Shown here piece after piece: positions 1 through 12,363 of a stretch of 64,000 bases of DNA. The notes beneath the pieces are model-generated. The model was not told the origin of the DNA, made no database searches, and was given only the letters and a program-made list of their open reading frames with translations. Origin of the DNA: Perilla frutescens (taxonomy: Eukaryota; Streptophyta; Magnoliopsida; Lamiales; Lamiaceae). The first letter of the stretch is position 1; the number at the start of each line of letters is the position of its first letter. Location: positions 73,305,380 to 73,369,379 of the forward strand of contig BRKX01000002.1 in NCBI GenBank assembly GCA_026008535.1, given 5' to 3'. The translations under genes and the position numbers were made by a program.

Positions 1-107
1 TGGTATGGTGGATTCTTTTTATATAGCACAATTATGCCTGCAAAAAAAAAAAACTAAAAACATAGATATTACAAACAGATTAATAGAAAAGGGTAGAGGG
101 TGATTAC

Positions 108-633
108 CAGCCCTGATGTAGTACCAGTCAGAATCATAAGGTGCAAGTTCTTTCAACACACCGGTTTTCACAATATCGGTCCACTCAGGAAGCTCCATCT
201 ATTATTCAAACAGGATGAAAAAAAAGGATCATAAATACTAGCATACACCCTTCTCTCGAAATTAAAGTGTCATTTTGAGGGGAAATGAGCCACTTTCTTC
301 GTCACTACTCATTCAGTTATCAATCCAACACCGTATATCATTGTCTAATTCAAGAAATGCGTTTGATTTATTAGACTGCTAGATACTCAATATTCAATCA
401 TTTCCCTTCCCTCATTCCGTCAAGGTTACAAATCACCACAAGCATTTAAGCGCAATAAAAGGCATGATAGAAGCATTCAAGAACGAAACTTTGAGCACTA
501 CATAATAAATCGTGCAGAAAAAACAGAAAATAATAAAATAAATACTGACCTTGCCGGAGCGCTTGAGGTGAGCGGCGTACGCCTTCACGAACTCGTGAGG
601 AGAAACATCCTTAACATTTTTTGCTGTCGCCAT
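108..633 (-). CDS. RPS19: 40S ribosomal protein S19 (eS19), 5' part, cut by window edge
   Basis: Two exons are visible: 633-550 (28 codons from ATG) and 198-108, joined in phase 0; the second ends in phase 1 at a GT donor (107-106), so the remaining exons lie left of the window. The protein starts MATAKNVKDVSPHEFVKAYA, continues through HLKRSGK and, after the junction, reads ELPEWTDIVKTG and APYDSDWYYIR. This is the N-terminal signature of eukaryotic eS19, a head component of the small ribosomal subunit needed for 18S rRNA maturation in the cytosol. An in-frame open stretch continues upstream of this ATG to about 831, but the conserved family start is at 633, so I chose that. About 58 of the family's roughly 143-145 residues are present. 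Nothing looks broken; family assignment is very safe. Confidence 0.95.
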
Positions 634-845
634 TGATGAAGAGATCTGAAAGCTAGAGCAGGCTGCCCACACTATTCCACTCTCAGCTGCGACGAATGCA
701 GTGGCAGACGCTAGGGTTTTGCAAATTAGGGCTGCTGTCGCGTTATATATAGCTCTATGCCTCTTTGACGAAAGGCCCTCTTTTTTCAATTGGGATTTTC
801 TTTGGGCTTTCGCCCATTTCTGGGAGTTCATTGGGCCTATACTTG
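634..845 (-). promoter_or_regulatory. RPS19 promoter and 5' leader: telo-box, TATA-like and site II motifs
   Basis: On the minus strand there is AAAACCCTAG (720-711), the telo-box typical of plant ribosomal protein promoters. A TATATAA-like stretch lies at about 752-743, and several GGGCC/TGGGC cores (site II type) lie at about 765-842. The combination of telo-box and site II is established for plant translation genes; the assignment here is by motif and position only. Confidence 0.6.
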
Positions 846-1859
846 TAACTGCTGCCCCATTACTAATTTAGTTTATTAGTTTCTTTTACAAGTTTAAAAA
901 ATATTAATAGTATTGTATTGATTTATTTACATACTGGCTGACTTATTATTGTTTTGAATGTTTGGTCCTCAAAATTGGATTTATTAAGTTTTTTAGCTTG
1001 TGGGAGTATGAGCGGTGGATCTTGAACTCGTGTTGTTGTCATTCATACAATGATGATCTATTTGTTCATATTAATTTTTTAGACTAATAACAAAATGTTC
1101 ACGGACTGTATTTTCTAATTTTTTTTAGTGGCATGGAAATTTTGATTTGTTTTTATCTCGTTCTCATCCGTGCGTTTAAAGATGTAACTTATTTTTATTG
1201 ATGATAATCGTGAGTTTTTTAATAAGTACAAAAGTTTTAAATTCAAATATCACTAACATCTTTAAATTGAGTTTGTCGTTCATAACTTTCTTCTGTGGTA
1301 TACAAGTGCAATTTTTATTTTTCTCTAGTTAAATAACTTCTAAACAATATAGTCATGCAAACTATAGACATGTGTTGTTTTGTTATAAAATTAAAGACAT
1401 TATTCACCACCAATGTTCCAATAACTCCAACGTTATACTTCTCATGTACTTGACTCAATATACGAATAATCAATTAACAATGCATGTTGATCTCACTATT
1501 AATCAATTGTTACGGAGTGTATAATACAAGAATTGTTAGTAAAATTAGATGAGTTCGAGTTATTAGTATTTCCTTATGATATAAAAAGTAAAATGAAATG
1601 TTAGATTATTGATAATACACTTTCACATTTTTTAAGAATAATAATAACATTCCTTCACATTAAAATATATGTTTTGGAGAACAATTATTTTTTTGAATGA
1701 AGAGAACAATGATTTAAGCATAACATTTAATTTAATTTCATTAAAAAAAAGGGAAAAACAAACAAAATCTTAATTAGAATTTTGAATTGAACTGGTAAAA
1801 ACAGAGAACGACGCCGTGTTAAGCTCCGAACACAGAATAGAAACTCCAGAAAATTTGCC
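846..1859. other. Divergent spacer between RPS19 and MPP-beta, no gene seen
   Basis: AT-rich spacer separating two head-to-head genes. I see no coding frame with family resemblance, no transposon termini and no RNA gene. It must carry the distal promoter parts of both neighbours. Confidence 0.6.
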
Positions 1860-1933
1860 ATCTTCTCTCTCTCTCTCTCAAACCCTAGTCTCTCTCACTA
1901 ACCAGTAACCACCAATTCCACCACGTAGTCGCG
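1860..1933 (+). promoter_or_regulatory. MPP-beta 5' leader with CT tract and telo-box
   Basis: A pyrimidine (CT)n tract at about 1863-1879 is followed directly by AAACCCTAG (telo-box) and another CT-rich run, ending just upstream of the ATG at 1934. CT-rich leaders and telo-boxes near the start site are common in highly expressed plant housekeeping genes. No clear TATA box was placed. Confidence 0.5.
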
Positions 1934-4900
1934 ATGATCCGCCACCTAATCAACGTCACCCGCCGCCGCGGCCGGAAAACAATCCACGCATTCACCTCCC
2001 GCCGACCATTCTCCACCGCTGTCGCCACCTCCCCCGATGCCTCCCTTCCTTCTCCTCCGCCACCGACCGCCATGATCTACGACCGATTGGCTGAATCCGT
2101 GAAAGAGAAGCTAAGGAAATTGGAAAACCCCGACCCCCGCTTTCTGAAGTACAATTCCGCCCACCCGACCGTCGATTCTCACGCCGAAATTCTGTCCGCG
2201 CCGCTCACTCGAGTCACGACTCTCCCCAATGGCCTCCGCATTGCCACCGAGTCGACTCTCGCGTCGAAGACCGCCACCGTCGGCGTCTTTATCGATGCCG
2301 GATCGAGATTTGAGAGCGATGAGACGAATGGCACCGCGCATTTTTTGGAGCACATGATATTCAAGGGCACGGAGAAGAGAACGGCGAGAGAGTTGGAGGA
2401 GGAGATCGAGAATATGGGGGGTCATTTGAATGCGTACACTTCGAGAGAGCAGACGACGTATTACGCCAAGGTGATGGATAAGGACGTTCCGAAGGCGTTG
2501 GATATATTGTCTGATATTTTGCAGAATTCGAAATTCGAAGAGAAGAGGATTACCCGGGAGAGGGATGTCATTCTCCGGGAGATGGAGGAGGTACAGTATT
2601 CACTTTTTTTCAGTGTTCTGGCGCATGCTTGGTTTTGTTAGTGATTTTGATGTTTTCCCTGCTGAAGTTTCCTTTTCGTGATGGAAGTGAAGTTTGTTCT
2701 TGCTATCTCCTTCTTCGGGAGATGCAGGAGGATTCACTTCCTTTTTTCCTTCTTCTCCTTTATTTTATTTTATTTGTGCTGGTTTTTTAGTGATTTTCAT
2801 ATTTTTCCGAGTAAAGATCTTTTTTTTTTTTGTGATGACTGAATTTTTTTCCCATCTTTTTGATTTATGTATGATGAACAAAGATTGTGGCTTTTTTGCT
2901 TCTGCTGCGTGTTTGTTGAGAAATGTTGCAACTTTGGTTGGACTTTTCCTATGGCAGAGAAGGCATCAGCATACTGCTAATTGTGTAAACAATCGTTTTT
3001 ATTTATCTAGACGTGGGAGTTATTCTGATTGAGTTTTCGTTTTAATCTTTGGTAATTCTAGGTTAGGGATGTATTAGTTTATATTCTTAAAAAATATGTA
3101 TAGGATGTATGGAGTTGTATGTGCTTGGTTTCAGTTTTTCTCCTGGTGTACAATATATCCGTGCGTGTGTGTTATATGTCACTTTTTATGTTCATTTTGT
3201 TGGTTTGCCCTTGGTGTTTAAGCAGCAGGAAATTTTGGGACACTTTTGTGGTTTGAGAATTCTAATGGATTGGGTAGGAAGCCACGTTTAGACACTACAG
3301 CATTATTTTGTTAGCACTTTTCATATCAGAACGATGTTTTAATCAAAAAACTATTTTAGATTCCTGTGGGCTGTGGCGTATTCTCTTCTCAGGCCATGTA
3401 TTGTTTTCAGTTCAGTGAAAAACAGTTGTTCACTTCTGGAAGCCACATGTTGCAATTTCTGTGCTAGTAAATAAAGTTTTTTCCGGAAATTTAGTTTATA
3501 CTCCATATCAGATCTACGAGGCTCTTGATTTATCCTTAAACTCGATATCAGATTGATTAACTCCTGGTGCCACACGATCCATGTCTTTGTCTCCCTCCTT
3601 TTATGGACTATTTTAATAAATTAAATTCACCATGCTCACTTTATGATTTTCTTAACTAGGTTGAAGGACAAACAGAAGAAGTGATTTTTGATCACCTACA
3701 TGCCACTGCATTCCAGTACACGCCTCTGGGTAGAACGATACTGGGACCTGCTGAAAATATTGCGACCATTGGAAAAGAACATATACAAAACTACATATCT
3801 ACTCACTACACTGCTCCTAGAATGGTATTTACTGAAATAATTAGGCTTCTCTCTATCGATGTCCAGTCCATCTAATTTTCTCGTGCTTTTCTTAATTGCC
3901 TCATAGGGTTGTGTTCTTTGTTGACCGTTGGCTCTTACCATTCTGTTTTGGCTTCTCTTATAGGTAGTTGCTGCCTCTGGTGCTGTGAAACATGAAGATG
4001 TGGTTGAGCAAGTTAAAAAATTATTTACAAAGTTATCAACAGATCCAACATCAACTACTCAGTTGGTAGCTAAAGAACCTGCTATATTCACAGGCTCAGA
4101 GGTATGCTTCGATGATCTGATAATATAATGGCCACGAGCATGACAGTGCTTGAAGTTTTAGTAGGTCATAAGCTGTATCTAATTCATATTCTGAAAGATA
4201 GATTAGGATGCGTGACGATGACATTCCTCCTGCGCAATTCGCGGTTGCTTTTGAAGGGGCCTCTTGGACAGATCCAGATTCAATAGCTCTAATGGTCATG
4301 CAGTCTATGTTGGGTTCTTGGAATAAAAATGCTGGTGGTGGAAAGCATATGGGGTCAGTATTGGTGCATTAGATACTGACGGTTTATCGGATGTATTTTA
4401 AATTCTTCACATAACATTCATTAACTCGGTTTGGAATCTTAATACAGCTCTGAACTCGTACAAAGGGTGGGCATCAATGAGATAGCAGAGAGCATGATGG
4501 CTTTCAATACTAACTACAAGGACACTGGTTTATTTGGTGTCTATGCTGTTGCTAAGGTCTGTTTACCAATATAATATTAGAAGAGAATGTTTTTTTTTTT
4601 AATTTTATATTTAAGTACAAAAACAAAGCACCAAGTATGTGTGATAATCCAGCTCCCCCATCCCAACCCTTAAAACCTTCTCTTGCCTTCTGCGATCTGA
4701 TTGTTGCTGCATTTATACTACCTTTTCTTTGGATGTTATGGGTACAAATAATTGTCAATTATAACAGTCTGTAAATTCATGCAGTCAACATGGTTTCAGA
4801 AATACCTAAATGTGTCTTTTGATGCGCTTCACATATTACTTGGAGATGCATAGAATCAAACTCATTAAAAGCTTCATGAAGTACATGTTTTCTGAGCTCA

Positions 4901-6386
4901 TTCTTTCTTTTCTGTTCTCTTTTTAAGATGCCAATGTCGGTTCATGATTGGAAATGACTAGTTTAGTGTCTCTTTGTGTAGAACTTTCTTATTGTTATGT
5001 TCTTTGGCCGTTAGACTGTATTAGCTATCCTGGCTTTGAGTCAGTTCTTTGCCTCTAAAGTTTGAAGGATTTAATTTTTTCTATCTTCGGGGCTGAGGTG
5101 GGGATGCATTGTTAAGTCTGGGATTATTTTTTCATTCTTCATTTGGTATGGTTGTTAATATATTTTTGCATTCTATTTGCAGCCTGAATGTTTGGATGAT
5201 TTGGCCTATGCAATTATGTATGAGGTAACTAAGCTATGTTACCGAGTCTCAGAAGCTGATGTAATTCGTGCTCGTAACCAGGTAATTTGTACAAGTCATG
5301 GCATCAAGTTGATCTACCTTTCCTGAGCATGATCGGGAATTAGTTTTTTCTACACATAGTTCTCTTTGGATGGTCAAAAATCAAAATACTGTGGTTTTAC
5401 AATTGTATATTGTCTGAATTAATTGTTTGCGTGTGTGGTTCTTGCAGTTGAAATCTTCTCTGCTCCTTCACATTGATGGAACTAGCCCTGTTGCAGAAGA
5501 TATAGGACGGCAGGTGCGGCTTGGAATATGATATTAAAAATAATTTGAATAAACATGCATAATCAATTGGTGCACACACGCACCTATACAATCCTATTAA
5601 TAGAATTAGCTTTGGGTTATCTTTTAAGGTATATTAATCTTCTTTGACCTAAAGCACAAGGTTTATATCCGTTTCTTTCTCCCACATCTTGTTTCAGAAT
5701 TTTTTATTGGAGGATGTGGATGAGGAATTGGGGTTTGCCAAATGGAATATTTTTTTGATAATACAACAGAGCATTGGGAAAGCTCTTAGTGTTCTAAATA
5801 TGTATGATTTGGGGACCATTTAATGATCAAATATATGAAGAGTCCTCCAATGCCACTTTTCTCAACATACGATAGATATTGTGTCAACCCTAGGTGTACT
5901 GAAGTCAGTTGGCCTGCTCATGTGATGGGATATAATTTCGAGCTTGATTGGCATTTCTCAGCAAACTAGTGTGAGGTTTTGTTGCATGAGATAGATACTT
6001 CAACAAAATTTGGGTAGATTTGGTCTTTGAGTTCAGTGTATATATGTGCTTTGTATCTGTGTGTATATTGTTGTGATTTGTTTCTTCTTGGTTGCAGTTG
6101 CTTACATATGGTAGGAGGATTCCTTATGCAGAACTATTCGCCAGGATTGATTCTGTAGATTCCAGCACTATCAAACGCGTTGCAAACAGATTTATATTTG
6201 ATAGGGTAAGCCTCGCCTCGCCTCTACTGCAATGGCTCGTCGAGCTAAATTCTTCCCCATTGGTTCTGAAACATATTCGTCACTTTACTATCTATGCAGG
6301 ATGTGGCGATTACGGGTGTAGGTCCAATCCAAGGCTTGCCCGACTACAACTGGTTCAGGCGCAGAACCTACTGGCTCCGATACTAG
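1934..6386 (+). CDS. MPPB: Mitochondrial-processing peptidase subunit beta (complete, 9 exons)
   Basis: Exons: 1934-2590, 3660-3824, 3964-4101, 4202-4353, 4448-4556, 5183-5281, 5448-5513, 6098-6205, 6300-6386. All junctions are GT/AG and keep frame, giving 526 aa, the normal size for plant MPP-beta. Residues 1-35 form an Arg/Ser-rich mitochondrial presequence. The catalytic zinc motif HFLEH is at 136-140 (HxxEH) and the distal ligand Glu is at 216, exactly the M16B spacing. The C-terminal peptidase half contains conserved stretches such as FEGASWTDPDS and ends RTYWLRY. The enzyme cleaves presequences from imported proteins together with the alpha subunit; in plants both subunits are core proteins of the cytochrome bc1 complex in the inner membrane. 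Start chosen as the first ATG, which opens the presequence. Intact gene, very confident. Confidence 0.97.
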
Positions 6387-7070
6387 TAGGTTTAAATGCC
6401 TCTTTTTTATTTATTTTCTTTTTGTTTCTCAGACTTGAGGTTTTCCTTCATCTGATAGTTTGATTTATTCTGATTTTGCCCATTAGCTTTTGCTCTTTTC
6501 TGTAACATGTTCTGATTCGTGCAAATAATTATACGATGTAACCATTTCTGTGCTCATTATTTCGAGATAGAGAGGTCAATGTTACTCTCACAATAAAAAA
6601 TAAAAATGAACTTTAAATGTTATTTTCTCGCACATGATCCAAAGTTTCAGAGTTCAATGGTGACGTCTTTAAATTTTCAACAAAAAAAGGGTTTGTTGTT
6701 CACAATGGAATAATACATACATATCATACATTACGTGCCAAATTAAAACGTAAGTTCACAAATACATACGTATCATACATTACGTGCCAAAAATCATAAA
6801 GGGTTTCACCAAATCCAAACATCAACATAAACTTGAAAAATTTCACCAACATCAAACAATGCATAACATAGCTTCCTTCCCTAATATCAATCAAACGAAT
6901 AATTGCATAAGTAGTCGAAATCAAGACCACCCATGGCACCATATATAGTCAATGATCTCACGAAGTGCTCGGAGATGGGGAATTCCGACTAACCTCAACT
7001 CTCTCCACCTCGAACAATCTTGTCTCGTGACATCATAAAATAGATAAGTAATAAAGTTGCGACAGATAAG
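6387..7070. other. MPP-beta 3' flank with a 31-bp direct repeat
   Basis: This is the 3' UTR and downstream spacer. Two copies of a 31-bp segment ending TACGTGCCAAA lie at 6712-6742 and 6761-6791, differing at one base. The surrounding DNA leads into the copia remnant. No gene seen. Confidence 0.6.
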
Positions 7071-9200
7071 TTAAGTAAAATGAAATATGCTTACATCATT
7101 GGCATCAAACTCGAGAGAAATACTCATGCCTCGCCCTAACACATGTAGTCTTTTTGTAGTACTTTTGAAACTCCAAATATAAATATCTTGTGGTTCTTGA
7201 ATTTCATCAAGTTGTATAGGCACACCATTTCTATTTAATAGAAATTCTTTCTCAAGGAAAGTGACAATCCTCAAAACATTTTGTTCTGATGGACTATATA
7301 AATAATATACTATAGATTCTTTTGAATATCCCACAAAATTACATAAAGTGGATCTTATATCCAATTTATCCTCTATTAACTGCTTCACATACGTAGTGCA
7401 TCCCCATACTTGTAGATATTTGTAGGAAGGTGCATTTCCACACCATAACTTATACAGTGTTTTGGGCAATGTTTTAGTAGGCATTCAATTTAATAGATGT
7501 ACAACCGTCTCCAAAGCATAACTCCAGAATAAAAGAGGTAAACCAGTTAACCTTATCATAGATCGAACCATGTCTAACAATGTTCGATTTTGTCGTTCCG
7601 AAACTTCATTGAGTTGAAGAGTACCAGGAGACGTCCACTGCAAGAGAATCTCATTCTCTTTTAGATAATCTAAAAATTCTCCACTTCGGTAATTACATCA
7701 TCGATTAGATCGAAGAAGTTTAATACTCAAGTTAGATTGTTTCTCTACTTTGAATTTAAATTCTTTGAAGTTTTCAAAAACTTAGGATTTGTGTCTGAAG
7801 AGATACACATAACCGTACCTAGAGTAACCATCGGTAAATGTTAAGAAATAATTATAGTTTCCACATGCACTAACATTAGTGGTCCATATAAATCTGTATG
7901 GATCAAATCCAATGGATGTTTGGCTTGCTTCACTTGTCCCATAAATGGTGATACGGTCATCTTACCTTTGAGGTAAGATTCGCAAATGAATAACTTGTCC
8001 ATCCTATTTTCAGATATGTGACCCAATCTAGCATGCTAAAGTTCTTTGAAACTATACTCATCAAATTTCCTTTTACTTTGTTGAATATGCAAGAGATGAC
8101 ATTGAGACATAACAATATATAAATCATTGGTAAGTGTACTTGAATAAATAATTGAATTATTCTTCAAGATGAAACAATTTCCACCTTTAATAAAAAACTC
8201 GTAGTTCTCACTATGCAAAACAGGGATAGAAATGATATTCCTAATCAAAATAGACACATGAAAATAATTGTTCAAAACAATTTCAAAACCATTATTTAAA
8301 GATAAATAAATAATTACAACAGATAAAGCAACAACTATTGCTCCATTGCTCATACGTAGAACTGTCTCCCATTTGCATAACTTCTTAGCTCCCACTAGCA
8401 CTTGTAAATAATTACAAAGATGTGATGAGTAATTGGTATCCAATGCCCAAGAAGAATCATTAACAGACAAGTTAACTTCAATAAAGTACATAGCTGAATT
8501 TTTCATGCTTGCAAGATATTCTTTGTAATTCCTCTTCCAATGTCTCTGTTCGTGGCAATAATGATAATTATCGTTGATTTTGGGATTGACCACTTTCTTC
8601 GCTCGTACCTCCTTTAGCCTTTAACTTGATTTATTTAAATGAACTCTTTATTTTTCCCTTCCCTTAATGAGTCTTATCCTTTTGAGCCTTTAACTTGGAT
8701 GTGCTAACAACAAGAAACATCGCCTTGCCTTTTTCGTGGTGGACTCGATTGTCATTGGTGTATCCTTTGAGCCTTTGACCTGGGCTAACAACAAGATGCA
8801 TCGACTTGTCTTTTTTCATGGTGGACTCGGTCATCATTAGCAACCATGTTATGCATAGTGAAATTAGCAATAAATGTATCAAATGAAAGTAGTAAAAATT
8901 ACAACATCATATCAATATATAATTCCACATCAATGTTAACTCCAAGAGATCATAACTTTTCCAAAAGAACTATCATCTTCAATGCATGAGCTTGGACTGA
9001 AGAGCCCTCAGTCATATGACACTGAAAAAACTCCTTAGCCATATAAAATTTATGTAGCCTGACTCTTCCATAAAATTTTTGTAAACAGGATATGATCTCA
9101 CGAGCCGATTGAACATCTGCATATTGACTTTAAAGCTCATTAATCATAGATGTTAACATATAGCATCTAACATGCAAATCACCATCTTTATGACTTTTAT
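7071..9200 (-). mobile_element. Decayed Ty1/copia retrotransposon body (gag to integrase only)
   Basis: On the minus strand, reading from high to low coordinates, broken frames follow copia order. Around 9150-8900 there is gag-like sequence (KFYMAKEFF, MTEGSSVQAHALKM). Around 8560 lies a degenerate zinc knuckle where two cysteines are replaced by tyrosine (YHYCHEQRHWKRNY). Around 8450 is a protease-like WALDTNYSSHLCN, where the active-site DTG has become DTN. At about 8020-7860 is the integrase zinc-finger region ending HTDLYGPL, and at 7484-7071 the integrase C-terminal part (WGCTTYVK, FVGYSKES). Stops and frameshifts separate the pieces, and no reverse transcriptase, RNase H or LTRs were found. 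It is a dead, partial copy. Confidence 0.85.
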
Positions 9201-9632
9201 ATTAAGTAACCTCATTTTCAGCATCATCATTAAGTGTGATAAGTCCATTTATTCTATATTTTTCGAGTCATATTTATAGTTTAAATGTCCTCTTTACTTT
9301 TCTTTTGAGTCGGAAAAGAATTAGGAAGGTGGAGGAGCACATGAGATTTGAAATCTAGTGAAAAAGACATTCTGACCTATGAATTAAATGAAACAGATGA
9401 AATGAACACTCATGAACTTCATCAACAAAATCCAAACAAAATGGAAGTGGTGTGATCATATCAAACAAGGATCAAGCTGAGCAGAAGATGCAGTGCCTAT
9501 AGTACCCGCACAGATTTAAAAGAGGCAGTGGAGAAGGCACACACGAGAAAATTGGAGGGCTGTTGGAATGGATAAGGTTGATGGAGATATGATCAAGGTT
9601 AAAGACTGTACATTGGAGATAAAGTGAGATAT
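9201..9632. other. Spacer between copia remnant and direct repeat, no gene seen
   Basis: Low-information DNA following the 5' side of the copia remnant. It may still belong to that element's untranslated leader, but no LTR edge could be placed. Confidence 0.4.
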
Positions 9633-10076
9633 GTTGGGTATCAGCCTTGCCGGCAGTTCACCTCTTACCGTCGCTGACGTGGTCTTCGTCGTACGTTACT
9701 CAAGTGTTAGGAAAAAAAGAATGGCTCAGGTTCACTTTTGCCCGGATTATCGACCAATAGACAGCACAACGCACCTCAATACTAAGCTAACAAACCTATG
9801 TCTCAACCCTAGGCAACGCTACCTTCTCGACTTTCCTGATGAGCAAGTGGGCAACACACTAACCATGGAGGTTGACTCACGCAGAGACCACAAGCGCACG
9901 AAGCTCAATCAACAATCACCCACAAAGAGCGCCCATGAAGAGCAGAGGAATAACCCACGAAGAGCAGAGAACAAGAGTCAAGAGATCAATTACAGAGAGT
10001 GAATTGAATGGGTGATTTCAGATATTGAAGATGAGAGAGCAGTAGAACGATAAATAGGTTACCATTAGAGTTGAGT
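9633..10076. repeat. Direct repeat copy 1 (~440 bp), partner of 12364-12804
   Basis: From about TATCAGCC to a conserved GATAAATAGG block this matches 12364-12804 along its whole length, with scattered substitutions and small indels. Shared stretches include GGCTCAGGTTCAC, CTACCTTCTCGACTTTCC and GAGGTTGACTCAC. Copy 1 contains an open frame on the plus strand (about 123 codons), but in copy 2 the same frame is interrupted, so I do not call a gene. The repeats flank a spacer that includes the solo LTR. They could be internal or terminal repeats of one older element; their ends lack an obvious TG...CA pair. Confidence 0.7.
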
Positions 10077-10261
10077 GTGAGTTTGGTCTAAGGAGTTTAT
10101 AAGCTTTTCCCAAAAGGGCCTAAAGAGATGGGCCATAAATATCAACAATTTCCACGTTGTGGCTCATTGTGTTGTTGTGTTGTGCTACAGTCAAAAAAGA
10201 AACTGGAGGTAACTCATCATTGCCATTATCTTCTCTTGTAATATTACATAGACAAAGAGGA

Positions 10262-11572
10262 TGATGGGTGTCGAAACCAACAAAAATAAACCTGCTTTTC
10301 AATATCCAAATAAATTACAATAGTAGCAAGCAGGGTCGAACCACAGAGACTGGTAAATTAAATATTAATCTTTTTATCTAAAATCCTAAAACTAAATGGG
10401 GGGGTTTGAATACTGGAATTAAAATAATTCAACGAAATCAATTAAATGGCAAAGAAATAAAGTGACAAACGAAGATCAAATAAGAGAAATATCTAGCTCA
10501 AGAATAATCTCGATAACGGACTACACAATTTGATCACAGATGCACAAATATAATTCACTTCTCTCTCTAAATTGGCTATGGCTATTGGTACGACCTAACA
10601 ACCTCATTTCTCCTTAATTATTCGGCAGCCAAGGTACGACCGTTAACTACTTCTCTAATTAATAGACAATCCTAGGTACAACCATAGAATTAAATCTATT
10701 AACAACATTAAGAACCAGAGAAACACCAATTCAAATCCACGAAAATCATACGATGACCCGTTCAGATAAGATTATAAATCCCCAAAGTGTCGAAAGCGGG
10801 ACTGTTTACCCCCAATCTATCCAATTGCGCTACTTAGGCAAATAATCTAAACAATTACGGATCTAGATAATTCACTAGCAAGAAATCATTCCAACAATCA
10901 TACAACGTGCACTTTGCATAATCATTAAAACAATAACAGAAATCACAAACGGATGATTTATAAATAAAGAGAGAAATAAATTATAATAAAACCAATTCGA
11001 TCTCACAAACATGTAGAATCCGAGTCTCGATTATCCTCTCGCCAGAAAAGTATTTAGAACATCATACTCAAATAAGAACAAAGTCTGGAAAATTATGAAA
11101 AAGATGAAGAATGGCGTGAATAGCCTGTCTAGCGTCGATCATCCGAGAGGAAAAACAAATCTGAATATAATTGAGTCTTCTAGATAGTCTTTTCTCTCTT
11201 CTCCTCCCTAATGGTAAGTCTTCTACTCCTTCTAGGACTCTAAGGCTCTTTCCTTGTGAAAAATCGCGTATTGGAAGCACAGATTTCGCCCATCTTTATC
11301 TCTGCTGGACCCCACTTTAGATTCATGAGATAATTCCCGTCTACAGACTGGGGTGTGGCCACGCCTTATCTGCCAAAAGCTCCTGGACGAATCCTACTCG
11401 AAATCCTTCAACACTTTTGCTTCCAAAATGATAGTTTTGGCCTTCTTTCCTACAAAACACCTTTATTCCCTTGTAAAACTCAAAAGATCATCAAATCCCA
11501 ATAAACACACAACAAAGCTTAGTAAAACAAGGGAAAATCACCCAAAAATAGGTGCAAATACACAACTCATCA
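10262..11572 (-). mobile_element. Solo LTR (1311 bp) with 5-bp target site duplication GAGGA
   Basis: The segment begins TGATGGGTGTCG and ends CACAACTCATCA on the plus strand, so its ends are TG...CA with an inverted TGATG(A/G)GT. It is bracketed by a perfect GAGGA duplication at 10257-10261 and 11573-11577. On the minus strand the body reads like the long LTRs of plant Ty3/gypsy elements: it opens TGATGAGTTGTG and ends with a CTCTGTGGTTCGACCC block. No internal gag/pol is present, so two LTRs have probably recombined to one. It sits between the two ~440-bp direct repeats and therefore inserted later than they formed. Confidence 0.88.
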
Positions 11573-12363
11573 GAGGATATAACACATAATTAATCCATAT
11601 CACAAAGATCAACCAATACAAAACACACAGAGTGCAACAACTTCACAAAGAAAACCACTCCATCTTAAACTGAAAGGTGACCACAAAGAGGTGCACACTT
11701 AGTGCCGAAAGTTCATAAAGAACACTAATGTTTCACTAAGAAAAATCGCGCCCACAAAGAGCACCACTAAATCACAAAGAAAAACAATTACAACTCACAA
11801 AGGGAATTAACAATTCACAAAGCACCAATACAACTCACAAATAGCACAATATTTCACAAAGAAAACAACAAAGCTCACAAAGAGCACAGGGGGTCACTCA
11901 AGCCCTCAATAAAACAAGATAAATAAGAGCACACATAGTGCAACAATCAGAAGCAAATGACAGAGATAACAAGCGGAAGTAAATTAAAGCAACCAGATTC
12001 AGACACACTTACAGCAGGAACAAATATACCCAAAAAAATAAAAAACCAACGAGGCTCAACACAAAGGCTCCTACCAACACACAAAAAGACGCAAATAGAT
12101 GCAACACCTTGCCAAAATATAAGTAGCCCTAAAACTACCAAATACCAAGCCTAAGCCCACTCCCAGGGTGTCAAATAGGAAATGAAAAATAAGGGGGGTT
12201 TAAGCCACTTTACCAGAGCGGGTATCCCAAGCAGGAAATGACCTGACTTACCTCTTCAAAGCTCACCGAGAAGCAGGGAAATGGCGCAGCCACAGAGGCA
12301 GCAGGACGATGAAGATGCAGCAGTGGTAGGTGTCCCTACGAGGGTACTGTGGATCTGATCACA
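11573..12363. repeat. CACAAAG-rich degenerate repeat tract between direct repeats
   Basis: From about 11600 to 11940 the sequence repeats variants of CACAAAGA and CACAAAGAGCAC many times with irregular spacing. The following 400 bases are non-repetitive and contain no credible gene. It is part of the spacer between the two ~440-bp direct repeats. Confidence 0.55.

Noticed and set aside
434..831. N-terminal extension of RPS19 upstream of 633
   Set aside because: The family start is conserved at MATAKNV, and the extension contains the telo-box and TATA-like promoter sequence.
9631..10002. 123-codon plus-strand open frame in direct repeat copy 1
   Set aside because: The paralogous copy at 12364-12804 breaks the same frame, and the translation matches no family I know.
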